Shown one piece after another: positions 1 to 10,412 of a stretch of DNA of 64,000 nucleotides. The position numbers and the translations under genes were made by a program. Under the pieces are notes generated by a model. It was not told the origin of the DNA, did not search any database, and worked only from the letters and a program-made list of their open reading frames with translations. Each line of letters begins with the position of its first letter. Within the stretch, counting starts at the first letter, position 1. Source of the DNA: Dendrophyllia cribrosa (Eukaryota; Cnidaria; Anthozoa; Scleractinia; Dendrophylliidae); contig JAJLRJ010000003.1 in assembly GCA_024195265.1 (NCBI GenBank), positions 31,038,143-31,102,142 on the forward strand, in the 5' to 3' direction.

Positions 1-573
1 GTGAGTATACTGTGTCAGTGTTAATATTAATGAAACTGTAACAACATTTTGCAAATATCAAATGCTGTAATGTCAAGCAAGCCATGGTTTTTGTTAGATA
101 GCTCAGTAAGAATTCTTGTGTTTTTGCTGCTTACAACAAGGAAAAGGCGAGGAAAGCTAACTTAAACATTATTTTAACTTGAGCCGTTCAAGGACTTATG
201 CCGTATTTTGATACATCGGCATAAAAGTCGAACAATGATACATGTACATATGAATATGATAGGCCAAAACATGTAAATGTTGTTTTCATAATTTTAAAGA
301 CCTGCTTAAGGGCCAATTTCGCAGTTCCTTGAGTTATTTTCGTTCTCAAGCTCTTCGTCATTGAAATACTTCCAGCGCAATATAATGCGAAGTTGGTATC
401 AAGCCAAAAATAGCCTTCACGGATAAATCTCTCAGTAGCACTGTATTTGCGGGCCACCAAAAATAATTTCAGAATAAAAAAAAGACAGATTCAGCTATAA
501 TGTAGTGTTGTTGTTTTTTTTTGCCAAAAAATCATATACCAGACTGCATTTTACCAATTAGAAGTTTTCTTAA
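1..573. other. No gene seen
   Basis: AT-rich sequence with short poly-T and poly-A runs. No open frame longer than about 90 codons and no domain that I recognise. The last bases are the TTAA flank of the following element. Confidence 0.5.
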
Positions 574-1274
574 GGTTACAGTGTACCTTCAGATCGAAAA
601 TTTATTGAATTTTTTTTTTGGCATCAAAATAAAGTTTACAGAATGAACTTTCATTCAAAAAAACATTATCGAAAAATAGTGAAAATTGACGGAGAAATGA
701 CGGTATAACTTTTGTGGAGGGATTTTTTTTATGAAGCGATATGTTTTTCTAAGCGCTGTTTTTTCAAAGTTAATTTTTCGTTTGTAGGGGACACTTTAAA
801 GAGCTACAACTCAAAGGGAATTTGTTCGATTTTCCTCAAATTTGGACACAAGCTAGGCTAACATATAATCAACAAAAACGTGTCGGCGAATTTCTTATTT
901 CCGAAAACTTTTTCGTCAAGAGCCATTTCCGTGCGATCACTTCAATTTGTTTGCTCCCTTTTTCGAAAATATTCTGTAACGTTTCACTGCAATTGAATAT
1001 GGGAAATCGCCGACACGTTTGTTTAGCGCTTTGTGTCTGAAAACCCGAGAACAAATCAAATTAGCAAAATACAATAATCGCTTTGAGTTATAGCGTTTTA
1101 AAGCTGATTCGGACGTTCGAATTTAGACGTCGTAATTTTATTACCAAATGGTTTCCATATTTACATAGCCAGCTATATAAGCTTTAATTTGATATGGGGT
1201 TTAGGTATATTAAGTGTAATCTTAAGATGCTAGAGCTGTTATACTGGAGACACCCCCGAAGGTACACTGTAACC
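574..1274. mobile_element. TTAA-flanked MITE (Kolobok- or piggyBac-like)
   Basis: The ends are inverted: ggttacagtgtaccttc begins at 574 and its reverse complement ends at 1274, with 17 bp matching inside the element. Both ends abut TTAA (570-573 and 1275-1278), the duplication made by piggyBac and Kolobok transposases. The GG terminus fits Kolobok better than the usual CC start of piggyBac, which is inference. No transposase is encoded, so it would be non-autonomous. Confidence 0.7.
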
Positions 1275-1278
1275 TTAA

Positions 1279-2455
1279 ATTTGCCTTCTTGTTTACGTGG
1301 CAAAGGTGTTTTGTACAAGACCAAAATGATTTTTAAACTTAACATTACGACAAAATTTTATTGCAAAAGAAAGTTAAAAAGATGTTTAATGCACTGTGTA
1401 AAAGGCATTGTAGGACGCCGAATGTTATGATAACAGAAGCTTGTTGAAAATGGTCCAAAATGGCCAAAATTCAATGGTCCATGAAAGCACCCGCGGACTC
1501 AAAAGGCTAATTTTCGACTTATCGAAATTTTGAAAAAAGTAAAATGAAATCGAATCTTTTAATCCCATTTTCGAAAACAGGTCACTAAATAGGTTCTTTT
1601 GGTAAAATAAGAATAAATTCGAAATTTGGCCTCTGTCATCGGATTCTCAATATCTAGACATCCGCTCTTAACAGGCCAATCTGTTCACGAAAAAAAGGAT
1701 CCCAAATTGACCTAGACAAGATGCAAAATTATCCCCGACTCCAAATGAGCACCATATTATTTTTACACTGAGCCCAAAATGATTCCTAAGGAATTATCGA
1801 AATCAAATGAAGTTGCAGTCCCAAGGATGTTAGAATTACTAACATTAGTCAATTTAAGAAATGTTGACTCGAATTGTTTGAAGTGTTCATGTATTTCTTA
1901 ATTTTGAACAAGTTATTAAATAATTATAATCCATTTTTAAACGATGTTCAAGAAACTTTCAGAGTTCTAATTACATGTAGTGGTATTAGTAGTATACACA
2001 TCACCGTTTATTTTTTCTCAATTCTATTAGAGGCTGCTATTAGAGCATGCTAGCTCCAACAAATCACAGACCATTTCATTTCGAAAATCATGTGTATGTT
2101 TTAGGCAGGAATTGCAGTTTTCGGATGTCAATTGTTCGGCGAAGCTTGAAGTAAACATGTCCCGTCCATGTTGTTGGACTGCTTTGGACAGTATGTGATG
2201 CTTTCATAAAAATGGTCCTTATGTAGTAGCGTGCACTGCTGTTGCAGCAAATTTTGCCTCCTTTCTGATTTGGATATCATCTGGGGTCGGGGATCATTTG
2301 GGGTTGTGTACAGAGCGAATGACTTTTGTTGCTCATCTGTTCTTCTGTAGAATCGAAGGACTACAGCATTGGAGAGGTGACCTCCACCTCCCACTGTTTT
2401 TTTTGTGGTGCGATAAGATGTCTGCCGCCGCCAACTGAACAAAAAAGAGTAATGC
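1279..2455. other. No gene seen
   Basis: Low-complexity AT-rich sequence. The open frame on the minus strand at 2128-2457 has no recognisable domain. The plus strand near 2270 has a short glycine-loop-like peptide (GRGSFGVVY), but no kinase sequence follows it. Confidence 0.4.
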
Positions 2456-2459
2456 ACAG

Positions 2460-2890
2460 AGGCCTGTGAAAATTTCTAACAAGGACATAATCTGCCTTCC
2501 CCATCAGCTGGGCGACAATTTCATCATTCCAATTCCTGACAGAGAAAAAAGGTCGAAATTGGCGGAAATGGGCCTTATCACCAAGATGGCATTACACTCG
2601 GTATGGAAAGCTGCACAGGGAGAGGTAGAAGTCAACAGCATTTTTGCCTCTGCGTTTGGCCTGCCTTAGGGTGAAGTATTGCCTTACATCTACTTGAGGT
2701 ACAACACTTACTGGGGTTTGTGCTGTTAACAAAATGTGAAATGTGTTGGAATTTGCTGATGCATTTGTTCGCTTTTTATTTTCCTCAGCACTATAATGGG
2801 AACCAAAAAGTAAAACATCCCACAAACATCGAGTTTCATTGGAATGCTTCTGAGGTTGTCTCTGCGTGCACAGGGAGCTTTAAACATAAT
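2460..2890 (+). pseudogene. Fragment of an uncharacterised repeated cnidarian family
   Basis: Two blocks read in the plus direction. The first, 2466-2669, is 67 codons and contains IPIPDREKRSKLAEMGLITK. The second, near 2818-2880, contains FHWNASEVVSAC. From general familiarity these resemble neighbouring pieces of an uncharacterised protein family that recurs in anthozoan gene models; I cannot name a function. They lie in different frames, with a stop after the first block, so this is either two exons or a decayed copy. No start codon or splice sites could be assigned with confidence. Confidence 0.3.
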
Positions 2891-3480
2891 AGCAAAGAGA
2901 CTTCCCTTGACACGGTCAGGTGAAAATGTAGGTTACTATACTTACTTCACTCTCTTTTGGCTCCAGCTGAAACAATTTTATTGTGTTTTAGCATAGGCGA
3001 TTTTTGGTAAAACAGATTCAATAATAATATTCCTATCATACTTAAAACAAACCAAAAAATATATAAAAGGTGGAGACTTTTGAAGCGGGTTGGTAACACC
3101 CTCCTTCTAAATTTCTATACTGATACAGTAGTATGCTTGGAATGTCCATAATTAACAATATTGTCTCTCATTGCCACGTTGATCCATTTCTCACTATAAG
3201 GATGACCCATACCAGCTTACAATTTATGACAGTATTCCGGATTTCCCACTTGAACTGGAAAGTTAGAATGCTGTTCCACAGAACACTACAGGCACAACAA
3301 GCACTGTAGGCACAGTAAGTACCACAGCAGGTAGAAGCTCTGCAAGCGCTACAACAACTCAAAGTGACACAGGTTCTTAAAGGTAAAATACCATTTAATA
3401 GAAGTGCAAATTCGTAGTTATACTAAATAATTATTTCTGGATTGTTTTTTTTATGAGGGAATACCATCAGACCTGATATA

Positions 3481-4517
3481 CAGGGTGTCCCAAAAGTTCG
3501 TTCCTCTACTTTACAGGCCTGTATTTTGTTCTGTATTAACTCATGTTATAGCCTTTTAATAAAATCTTTCACAAAAACAATCTAGTTTAATGTCCTTATT
3601 ACTTACGGGGTTAAATGCAGCAGGCCTTTTTTTATTTTCCCGTTAAAATATGAGATAATAAATCGCGCGCGCGAAAATTTCCCGCCATTTTACGGCATTT
3701 CACAGCCGCGAGTTGCTCTGAATTAATTGCCAGTGTTTTGCTTAACGGCTTATATTGACATGAATCCACTCACAGTCAAAAAAATCTTCTATTCACGAGT
3801 ACAAGCAAGCATCTATACTTTGATCTTCTGGTTTTTCTGTTCAACAAATCGCTAAACTACTGGCAAACATTGGGTAGTAAAATGGTCGTCAAGAGCCGAA
3901 GATTTGGAAGACGAGAAACGAAATGGGAGACCTGAGATCTTAAGCGATAAGGCAAAAAAAGTCCTTGAGAAGGCAAAGTACAAACGAGGAAAATCAACAA
4001 GGCAGCTATCACAACACTTCTGTGTCGTAATCTTCAAGTGAAACAACCATGAATAAACTTTTCAGTTTGAACCGTAACATGACATTCCTTCAAGACGGGG
4101 CACCAGCTCACACAGCTAAGGCCACGAAAACATGGTGCCAAACAAATTTGCCCAATTTTATCGAGAAAGTAGAGTGGCCAGCCAATAATTCATCAGACAT
4201 CAACCTGATCAAGAATCTCTAGAGTATAATAGATAAATTCACATACAAAGATCCAATCCCGAAGACCATGAAGGAACTAAGACGGCGGCTCAAGCTAGCA
4301 TAGGCAAACGTCCCGTTTTCCACGCTACAAGAATTATCACTTTACATGCCGGAGCAGCTACAAAATGTGATAAAAAATAATGGAGGCCACTCAGGCTACG
4401 GAAACTACATATGATATTAGTGTACATAACAGTTGCTGGTATTTTGATGCATATATTGCTTGTGAATCAAAAGTTATTTTAATATAAATCAGAGGAACGA
4501 ACTTTTGGGACACCCTG
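3481..4517 (+). mobile_element. Internally deleted Tc1/mariner transposon
   Basis: A 1,037-bp element has perfect 27-bp terminal inverted repeats (3481-3507 and 4491-4517, starting cagggtgtcccaaaag) and a TA target duplication at 3479-3480 and 4518-4519. Two transposase remnants lie inside. Around 3900-4030 is a helix-turn-helix-type segment (RNGRPEILSDKAKKVLEKAK). Around 4050-4300 is a catalytic-domain piece with FLQDGAPAHTA, where the second aspartate of the DDE/D triad lies, and WPANNSSDINLIKNL. The middle of the transposase is missing and there are stops. It cannot make a transposase but could be moved in trans, because its ends are identical. Confidence 0.88.
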
Positions 4518-4978
4518 TAATTCAAATGCTGAGCTATACCGTTATATATCTGCTTGGTTTTCTTTCTAGAAAAAATAAGCTAAGAGGTATTGGCATTATT
4601 TAAGTTCATTCAACTTAATACTGTGTCGATCTATTTCAACACACCTTATTAGAAGATCAAAAACACGGTAGATTTATGTACGCATATCGATTTATTTTGG
4701 TATTGCTTCCATTATGGTAGCTCCTATAGAAGGTTTCACGGTCGTGGCTGCTGTTTTGTAGGTAGGGCTAAAAACTCGAACAGACTGGGACGAGTCATAC
4801 AGTTTTATATAAAATGGCGGACGCTTTGAACGGATGCACTACTTTCACGCTTGACAATTTCACATTTCATGAAGTGTTTTGTCACAAAAGAACTTCCTTG
4901 AACCCTGTGTGTCTTTGCTAAAGATCAGAAACCAAGATTCAAGTTTGAATTTGAGGAGATATTCTGAAAATTGGAGGT

Positions 4979-6864
4979 CACGATCGTTGTGTAGCTGGCT
5001 GTGACAACGACAAATGAAGACCAAAGAAAACCCTCCAAAAAGGGCATGTAGAAGAACTGATTTTTACAGATTTCCTAAAGATGAAAAGAACAGGTATTTT
5101 TTTATTTCTTAGGTAAAAAAGGATTTGTCAAATTTTGAGTGGGGCCAGGAAACACGAGTCTGCTCCAATCACTTCCAGCAGAGCAAACCTACATGTGAGA
5201 ATCCTTACCCAACTTTGTCTCTCTGCCCTCAAGACTTTCCATCTTCCTTGCTGAAAAAGAAAAAAGACAGTAAAGAAAGAGCTTTTTGCAGTCACAAATG
5301 AAAAGCCTGATCTAGCTGGTAAGCAATTTGCAAAGCACATGCCATCCTTTCGGACCAACCTACCCAAGCCATTTTAGACCTACACGCAGGGTTGGAAATA
5401 ACGGCCGGTGATCGGTAATTACCGATCAAATTTACCAGCCAAAAAATTAAAAAAAAAAAAAAAAATTCTCAGAAATGTATGTGGCAAAAGCAGTAGCAGC
5501 TTGGTACAATGACAAACCAAGACGGATGCATCAACAAAAGAGAAAGAAGTACAAACAAAGAGCGACTTCCAAGAAATCAAATGCTGATCTTGGTTTGGAC
5601 CTTGTTGATATTTGTCACAGTGGTGGTGAAGATTTAAGCAGCAGTGAATCAGGATCCTCAGACTGATTAACCATGACTCAACTTAAATGTGATTTTCCAT
5701 CAAGACAATTCTTGTAAGTTCTTTTCGAATAGAACAGTTCATGTTGCGTTGTGTTCATGTTACATTGACATTTGTGAGCAAATGAAGTAGACAAAGACGT
5801 CACAACAGAAAATTGTATCTTTATTAAAAATTTTGGTGGGGTGGAGAGAGAGAGAGAGAGGGGGGGGGGATAATGATTTTTTGCAGCTTCACAAAAAATC
5901 ACCTGTCAATCTGTTTTTCCTTATTTCCAACCCTGTACACGTAGCATTGCATTTCCACGATATTAATTGTGAAAGTTGTGTTTGAGTGTTCATGGGCTTA
6001 CCATCACCAGTAATTTTTGAGAATATATTTTCATGGATCGAGGTTAAAGCAAAACACATGCAATACTGGAAAGGAGAAAATCTAATACTAACACCCATAG
6101 CATGCACTCACCAGGTGAACTCAGAAGCAAGATATGGGCCTTCAAGGAGTCTAATGCTCGAACAAGAATTCCTGTTGCTTTTAATGCGACTGAGAATGGG
6201 ACTTCTTGTAGAGGATTTGGCATTTAGATTCAAGATAACTTGCTTGCAAGTGTCTTGCATCTTTACAACCTGGATCAAACCTGTCTCAAGAGAATTGGTG
6301 GTATTAATTGTGTGGCCCTCAAAGACTCAAGTCAAGAAAACAATGCCTTACTGTTTTAGAAAAATGTATCCAAACTGCCATCTTATAATCGATTTCACTG
6401 AAGTTTACACTGAGACACCCACCGCTTTTGACATAGCAGCTGCATTGTGGTCTGACTATAAGCAGCACCACACTCTTAACTTTTTAGTGGCCATTACTCC
6501 TAGAGGTCCTGTGTATGGAGGACGTGCTTCTGATGTTCATATTGTTCGGGACAGTGGCTTTTTCAATAATATCCAAAGGTATGATTTAGTTATGGCAGAT
6601 GGGGTTTAAAAAAGGGAAGATTTGTTAGTCATTGGTTCAAACTTGGCAATCCCTCCCAGCTCTACTGCATCTATGCAAATGCGTTCTAAGGATGTGAAGG
6701 AGACCTCGCAAATTGCTAATGTTTGTATTCATGTTGAAATCAGGAGAATAAAAATCTTTAGTGTTCTTAAGCAGGAAATGCCATTATGCATTGTTCCCCT
6801 TGCAGATAACATCGTGTATGTGCTGCCTTCTCCAGAACTCCATGGGGCTGTCATTACACTTTAA
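4979..6864 (+). pseudogene. THAP / DDE_Tnp_4 transposase pseudogene (ISL2EU- or Harbinger-like)
   Basis: The upstream part (about 4979-5230) has the marks of a THAP zinc finger: RCVAGCDND, then CSNHF and a downstream NPYPTLSL. Its frame is broken. After a nested insert the transposase resumes at 5986 with a 207-codon frame. This includes MGLPSPVIF, RLRMGLLVEDLAFRF (helix-turn-helix region), LIIDFTEVYTETP (first catalytic aspartate region) and GPVYGGRASD. A single in-frame TAA at 6607-6609 falls where the family has its second aspartate motif. The same frame continues at 6622-6864 with the C-terminal part (IHVEIRRIKIF, then PLADNIVYV). THAP joined to DDE_Tnp_4 is known from ISL2EU/IS4EU-type transposons; the superfamily name is inferred. 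It is non-functional as read. Confidence 0.75.
5387..5935. mobile_element. hAT-like non-autonomous insert inside the THAP transposase
   Basis: The ends are inverted (cagggttggaaataa at 5387 and its complement ending at 5935, 15 bp). The direct duplication tacacg flanks it at 5381-5386 and 5936-5941. CAGGG-type ends fit the hAT superfamily, although 6 bp is shorter than the usual 8-bp duplication. A 63-codon plus-strand frame at 5475-5666 is basic and then acidic, ending SSSESGSSD; it could be the tail of a hAT transposase but I cannot prove that. A (GA)n/G tract lies at 5838-5868. The insert separates the THAP region from the catalytic region of the host element. Confidence 0.65.
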
Positions 6865-6869
6865 ATCAC

Positions 6870-7659
6870 ATGTTGTATTGAGCTATATTTCGTGTATTCT
6901 TGTTAGTAACTTATCAGCTAGGTTGTTTATACTGCAGATAGATTTTTACATGTCTTTGGCCCACTATTATATCATTTATTTTAATATTGGTACCAAAAGT
7001 AGTATACTAATAGTTGTAACTAATCATAAATTATCCATTCCTTATTTTCTTATCAATTGTTATTCATTTATTTTATAGTGAGCTTTTGTAACTGTTTAGT
7101 GCGTAGGAACTCTAGTTATTTGCGGGTTGCTACTATATTTTGTTTTATTATTTGAAAAATAAATCGTTGTCGTTGGTGAGTTGTTTTATGGTCGATTACG
7201 ATAAATCGCTTGTTGTTGCAATCATTAAATAAACGAACATATCATTCGTTATTATAGATTTTTAGTGTCCCTAAAACTTTTTTTAAGCTTAATACCTGTC
7301 TGCCTACCAATCATTCACTGTTCATAGCATATAATATTCATATCTTCAGTTTCAACAATTCAGCGTTTATTTGTGCACAATACTGAACCATATGCCAGAA
7401 TTCATTGACCAACATTCTATACTTAACATTTACGATTTCGATGTCTTCGATGTTTTCATTTTTTACCAAAGATTTCATGCAGACGGGCTAAAATTAAGCA
7501 TCCGGTGTTTGACACATCTCGTTCTCACTAAGGATTATTGCATGCAAACGAGCTAAATCCAAACATCTGGTACTTGACACATATCTTTCACACTTATTTA
7601 TCACTAATTATCACTTAGAATGAATTAAATTTAAATGTTATCCATTTGTCACGCATCCA
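6870..7659. other. No gene seen
   Basis: AT-rich sequence following the transposase, probably the 3' untranslated part and flank of that element. Only short frames without recognisable domains. Confidence 0.4.
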
Positions 7660-8033
7660 AAAATAATTTTGGGAATCGCTTGACACTTCTAAACGAACAT
7701 TGAATACTCTCAAAAGATTTGAAAGAGCCTTTTAGTGAAAATGTTATGAAAATTTCTCACTGCGGGCCATTTAGTCTATTTGAGACTGTGCCCGGCAGTC
7801 TGTGCAGAAATTTTCTAAGTGTCGAGAACATAGCGATCTTATAGTATGCCGAAGCTTGGATATTTCGTCAACTGGAAAATCAAAATAATTTTGGGAATCG
7901 CTTGACATTTCTAAATGAACTTTGAATACTCTTGAGAGGTTTGAGTGAGATGTTCAGTCAAAATTCTGTGCAAAGTTCTGACTGAGAGTCTCAGCAGAAA
8001 TTTTTTAAGTGTCGAGAACATAGCGATCTTATG
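7660..8033. repeat. Two-copy direct repeat, period about 222 bp
   Basis: Two diverged copies begin with aaaataattttgggaatcg (about 7660 and 7882) and both end with gtcgagaacatagcgatctt. The first copy carries a 30-40 bp segment absent from the second. No coding potential was seen. Confidence 0.75.
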
Positions 8034-8690
8034 GAGGGGGACATTGGGGTTTGCAGTATTTCGCTAATTCTAATATAAAATTGCGGTATTGCGGTATTCC
8101 CAAAACCTGCGGGATACCGTTTTTTAGCGTTTTGGTCAGTTTTAAAAATTATTCTCCAGTGTTTTACGACCCTTTTTTATCCACAAACCCACCCACAAAT
8201 GTAAACCCTCAAATCTGTCGATCGCATAGTGGGCGGCAAGCCCCAACAAAAACCCTCAAAAACACTCTTTATACATACAATAATTCCAAGCACATTTTGA
8301 AGGGATTTTGTCAGCAGAAATGAGCAAATACTGCCGGTGATTCCAGGATATGCATTCAATCACAATCAAGGACCGTGAGATTGACCTAGGCCTATATGGT
8401 TTGCCGTTATCCCATGCAACTAAAAAATATGGATTATTGGGTCTTCTAAGTACTATTCCAAAACTATTTTCTTGTAAGTCAGTTAGACTTTCATATGAAA
8501 ATGCATCCTGAGATTGCCAATTACATGTAGCTTAGAGCTCCAAGTTGCACAGTTTATAATAGTAAGATTTTGACTTGTTTCACTTGGGACAAGTGACAAA
8601 TCTTACCATTAAATTTTCTTTTGTTTTGCATTTTGTTTGGAGAAAATAACAGTTAAGTTTATATCGTCATACAAGCTGGCAAAGAAGCGT
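8034..8690. other. No gene seen
   Basis: Short frames only. A small run of ttgcggtattgcggtattcc lies near 8080. No domain recognised. Confidence 0.35.
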
Positions 8691-8695
8691 ATATT

Positions 8696-9434
8696 TGTTT
8701 AGATGCAATAAGTAATTGCATTATCCACTCACCAATAAGTCTGGAGAGCTTACAGCTCTACATGATATACAGTCCTGGAAATCACTTCTTAGGGCAGTTG
8801 AGATTAGGCAATACAAACCTCCTTTAGGTCTTGTCGAAATATTAAAGGACAAGGATATTCCAGACATCTGTTGCCACAGAAAATGCTGTATAGTATTTTC
8901 ACCATGAAAAAGGATCTTGACAGGATTTGTATTTTTTGCAATAAAGAAACTAAATATGGAAAAGGCGAACAAACACAAGAAAAACTAATTCAATTCCGAT
9001 TTATGCAGCGATAAAACAATCAGAAACATTGCAACAGCAAAACAGGACTCTGAGATTCTTGCTATGGTATCTTGAGAGCTTGTAGCAGCTGAGGCCTGCT
9101 ATCATAAGTCCTGTTACAACGTATGAATGTGTTACTTACATTATATGCTGGCTCAGCAGAGGAAAAGGAGTACAATCTCATTGAGTCCGAGGATCATCAA
9201 AAGCTGTTTGATTATATCAGATCAAATATATTAGATAACCCTCACCTCGTAGGGGTTACCGAAATAACCCAACAGCTGGGTTTGTTTATGCAAGAGTTAG
9301 GAACAAAAGAGATCAGAGAATCAACCAAAACTCACCTCAGAAAGCTCGAGACGAAATTTAAGTCACTGTTGCAGTTTGAAGATCTACTTGGAAACAACCG
9401 TTGGGTTATGTACTGTTTAAAAAACGAGCAGTAG
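8696..9434 (+). pseudogene. Decayed member of a repeated family with paired-Cys motifs
   Basis: Several plus-strand frames read in order as one protein broken by frameshifts. At 8716-8890 are SGELTALHDIQSWKSLLRA and HRKCCIVF. Near 8905-8990 are KKDLDRICIFC and GEQTQEKLIQF. Around 9075-9120 is RELVAAEACYHKSCYN. The longest frame, 9123-9434 (103 codons), contains FDYIRSNILDNPHLVGV and ESTKTHLRKLETKF. The series of short Cys/His motifs (C-x2-C, YHKSCY) is typical of an uncharacterised, much-repeated family in cnidarians that is probably transposon-associated. The function is unknown. At least two frameshifts make it a pseudogene. Confidence 0.5.
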
Positions 9435-9494
9435 TGTATTATCAGGTTTAACACCTCGAGGCGAAGCCGAGAGTTTTTACACCTGATAATACAC
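9435..9494. repeat. 60-bp imperfect hairpin
   Basis: gtgtattatcaggt at 9435 is answered by acctgataatacac ending at 9494, with cctcgaggcgaagccgag in the centre. It lies directly after the stop of the preceding pseudogene. A related sequence (ctgcaagtt...gaac) recurs near 16130 beyond the BEL element, suggesting copies of one repeat on both sides. Confidence 0.7.
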
Positions 9495-10155
9495 GTACTG
9501 CAAGTTCATTGAACGGCGTCATAAACATTCTTTCAAAAGCGTGTCCCTTCGGAATTTAAACAATTGCGCTTTTGTGGAGCAAATTAGCATACAAGAAAAA
9601 CAAATAGACTGATTAACATACAACACATGTGCCACGTCTTCGACGAAGTGACCATTGCTTCCCGGCTCCTGTCGAAAGTTTTGGGATTTTAAAGTTCTGA
9701 GGGAAAACATCTACTGAAAAATGCTATACCAAAGTTGTCAGGTACGGTAGATAAAACGGCTGACAATTTTTTTTTCAGTGGTAGAGAATGTGTAGAAATA
9801 AGCAGCTTGCATCTGCAAACCAGTCGCTTACCAGGCAATTTACACGAGGGCGCTGGTGTCATCCAAATAACGGCTCATGTTAAACTGTTGGTTGTTTATT
9901 TTGTTGAGAAGATTCCAAATAGATTGGCGAAAGACCAGATTTGGTAAAACAGTACTGCACAAAAATATTTAAATCACCATTTGTTGCACTAAGAATCCTG
10001 AACAATTACTACCCATATTAGTAATCTTTATACAAATATCAGTGGTCATTTTAAAATAATTCTCATTAAAAATTCAGGGATAATTGCATTGTTTGCCAAT
10101 TCATCCCGGAACTCCCCTGTGACTGAAATCAAAGCCACCACCAGGCTTTTCATAA
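9495..10155. other. No gene seen; pre-insertion flank of BEL element
   Basis: Short frames only. The last five bases, cataa (10151-10155), are the left target-site duplication of the BEL/Pao element. Confidence 0.5.
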
Positions 10156-10375
10156 TGTCGGAAACTGCACAAACATTAGTGATTGTTGATTGATAGTGAT
10201 CGGTGATCGATTATCGTAATGAGGATTGTTATGTCAGCCAGACAACAATAGCCCTTTTTTTAGCTTCTTTGGGGTGGTGTAGAGTGGCTAGATTCTTGCG
10301 GACCTGTGTAGCGGGGTGATTTGCTGTGAAATAAATCTATCTAAATCGTGAAATTGTGAAAGTGTGTGTTCCCCA
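10156..10375 (+). repeat. 5' LTR of BEL/Pao element
   Basis: 220 bp, starting tgtcggaaactgc and ending ttcccca. An internal ataaat at about 10331 could serve as part of the polyadenylation signal region (gaaataaatc). It lacks the 13-bp gacgtctatctcg segment found in the 3' LTR. Confidence 0.93.
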
Positions 10376-10412
10376 CATTACTGGCACCTCCGACGGGACA
10401 GAAGTCCTCAAG

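Noticed and set aside
2265..2330. Protein-kinase-like glycine loop GRGSFGVVY on the plus strand
   Set aside because: No catalytic lysine, HRD or DFG motif follows in any frame; a stop comes soon after. Taken as chance.
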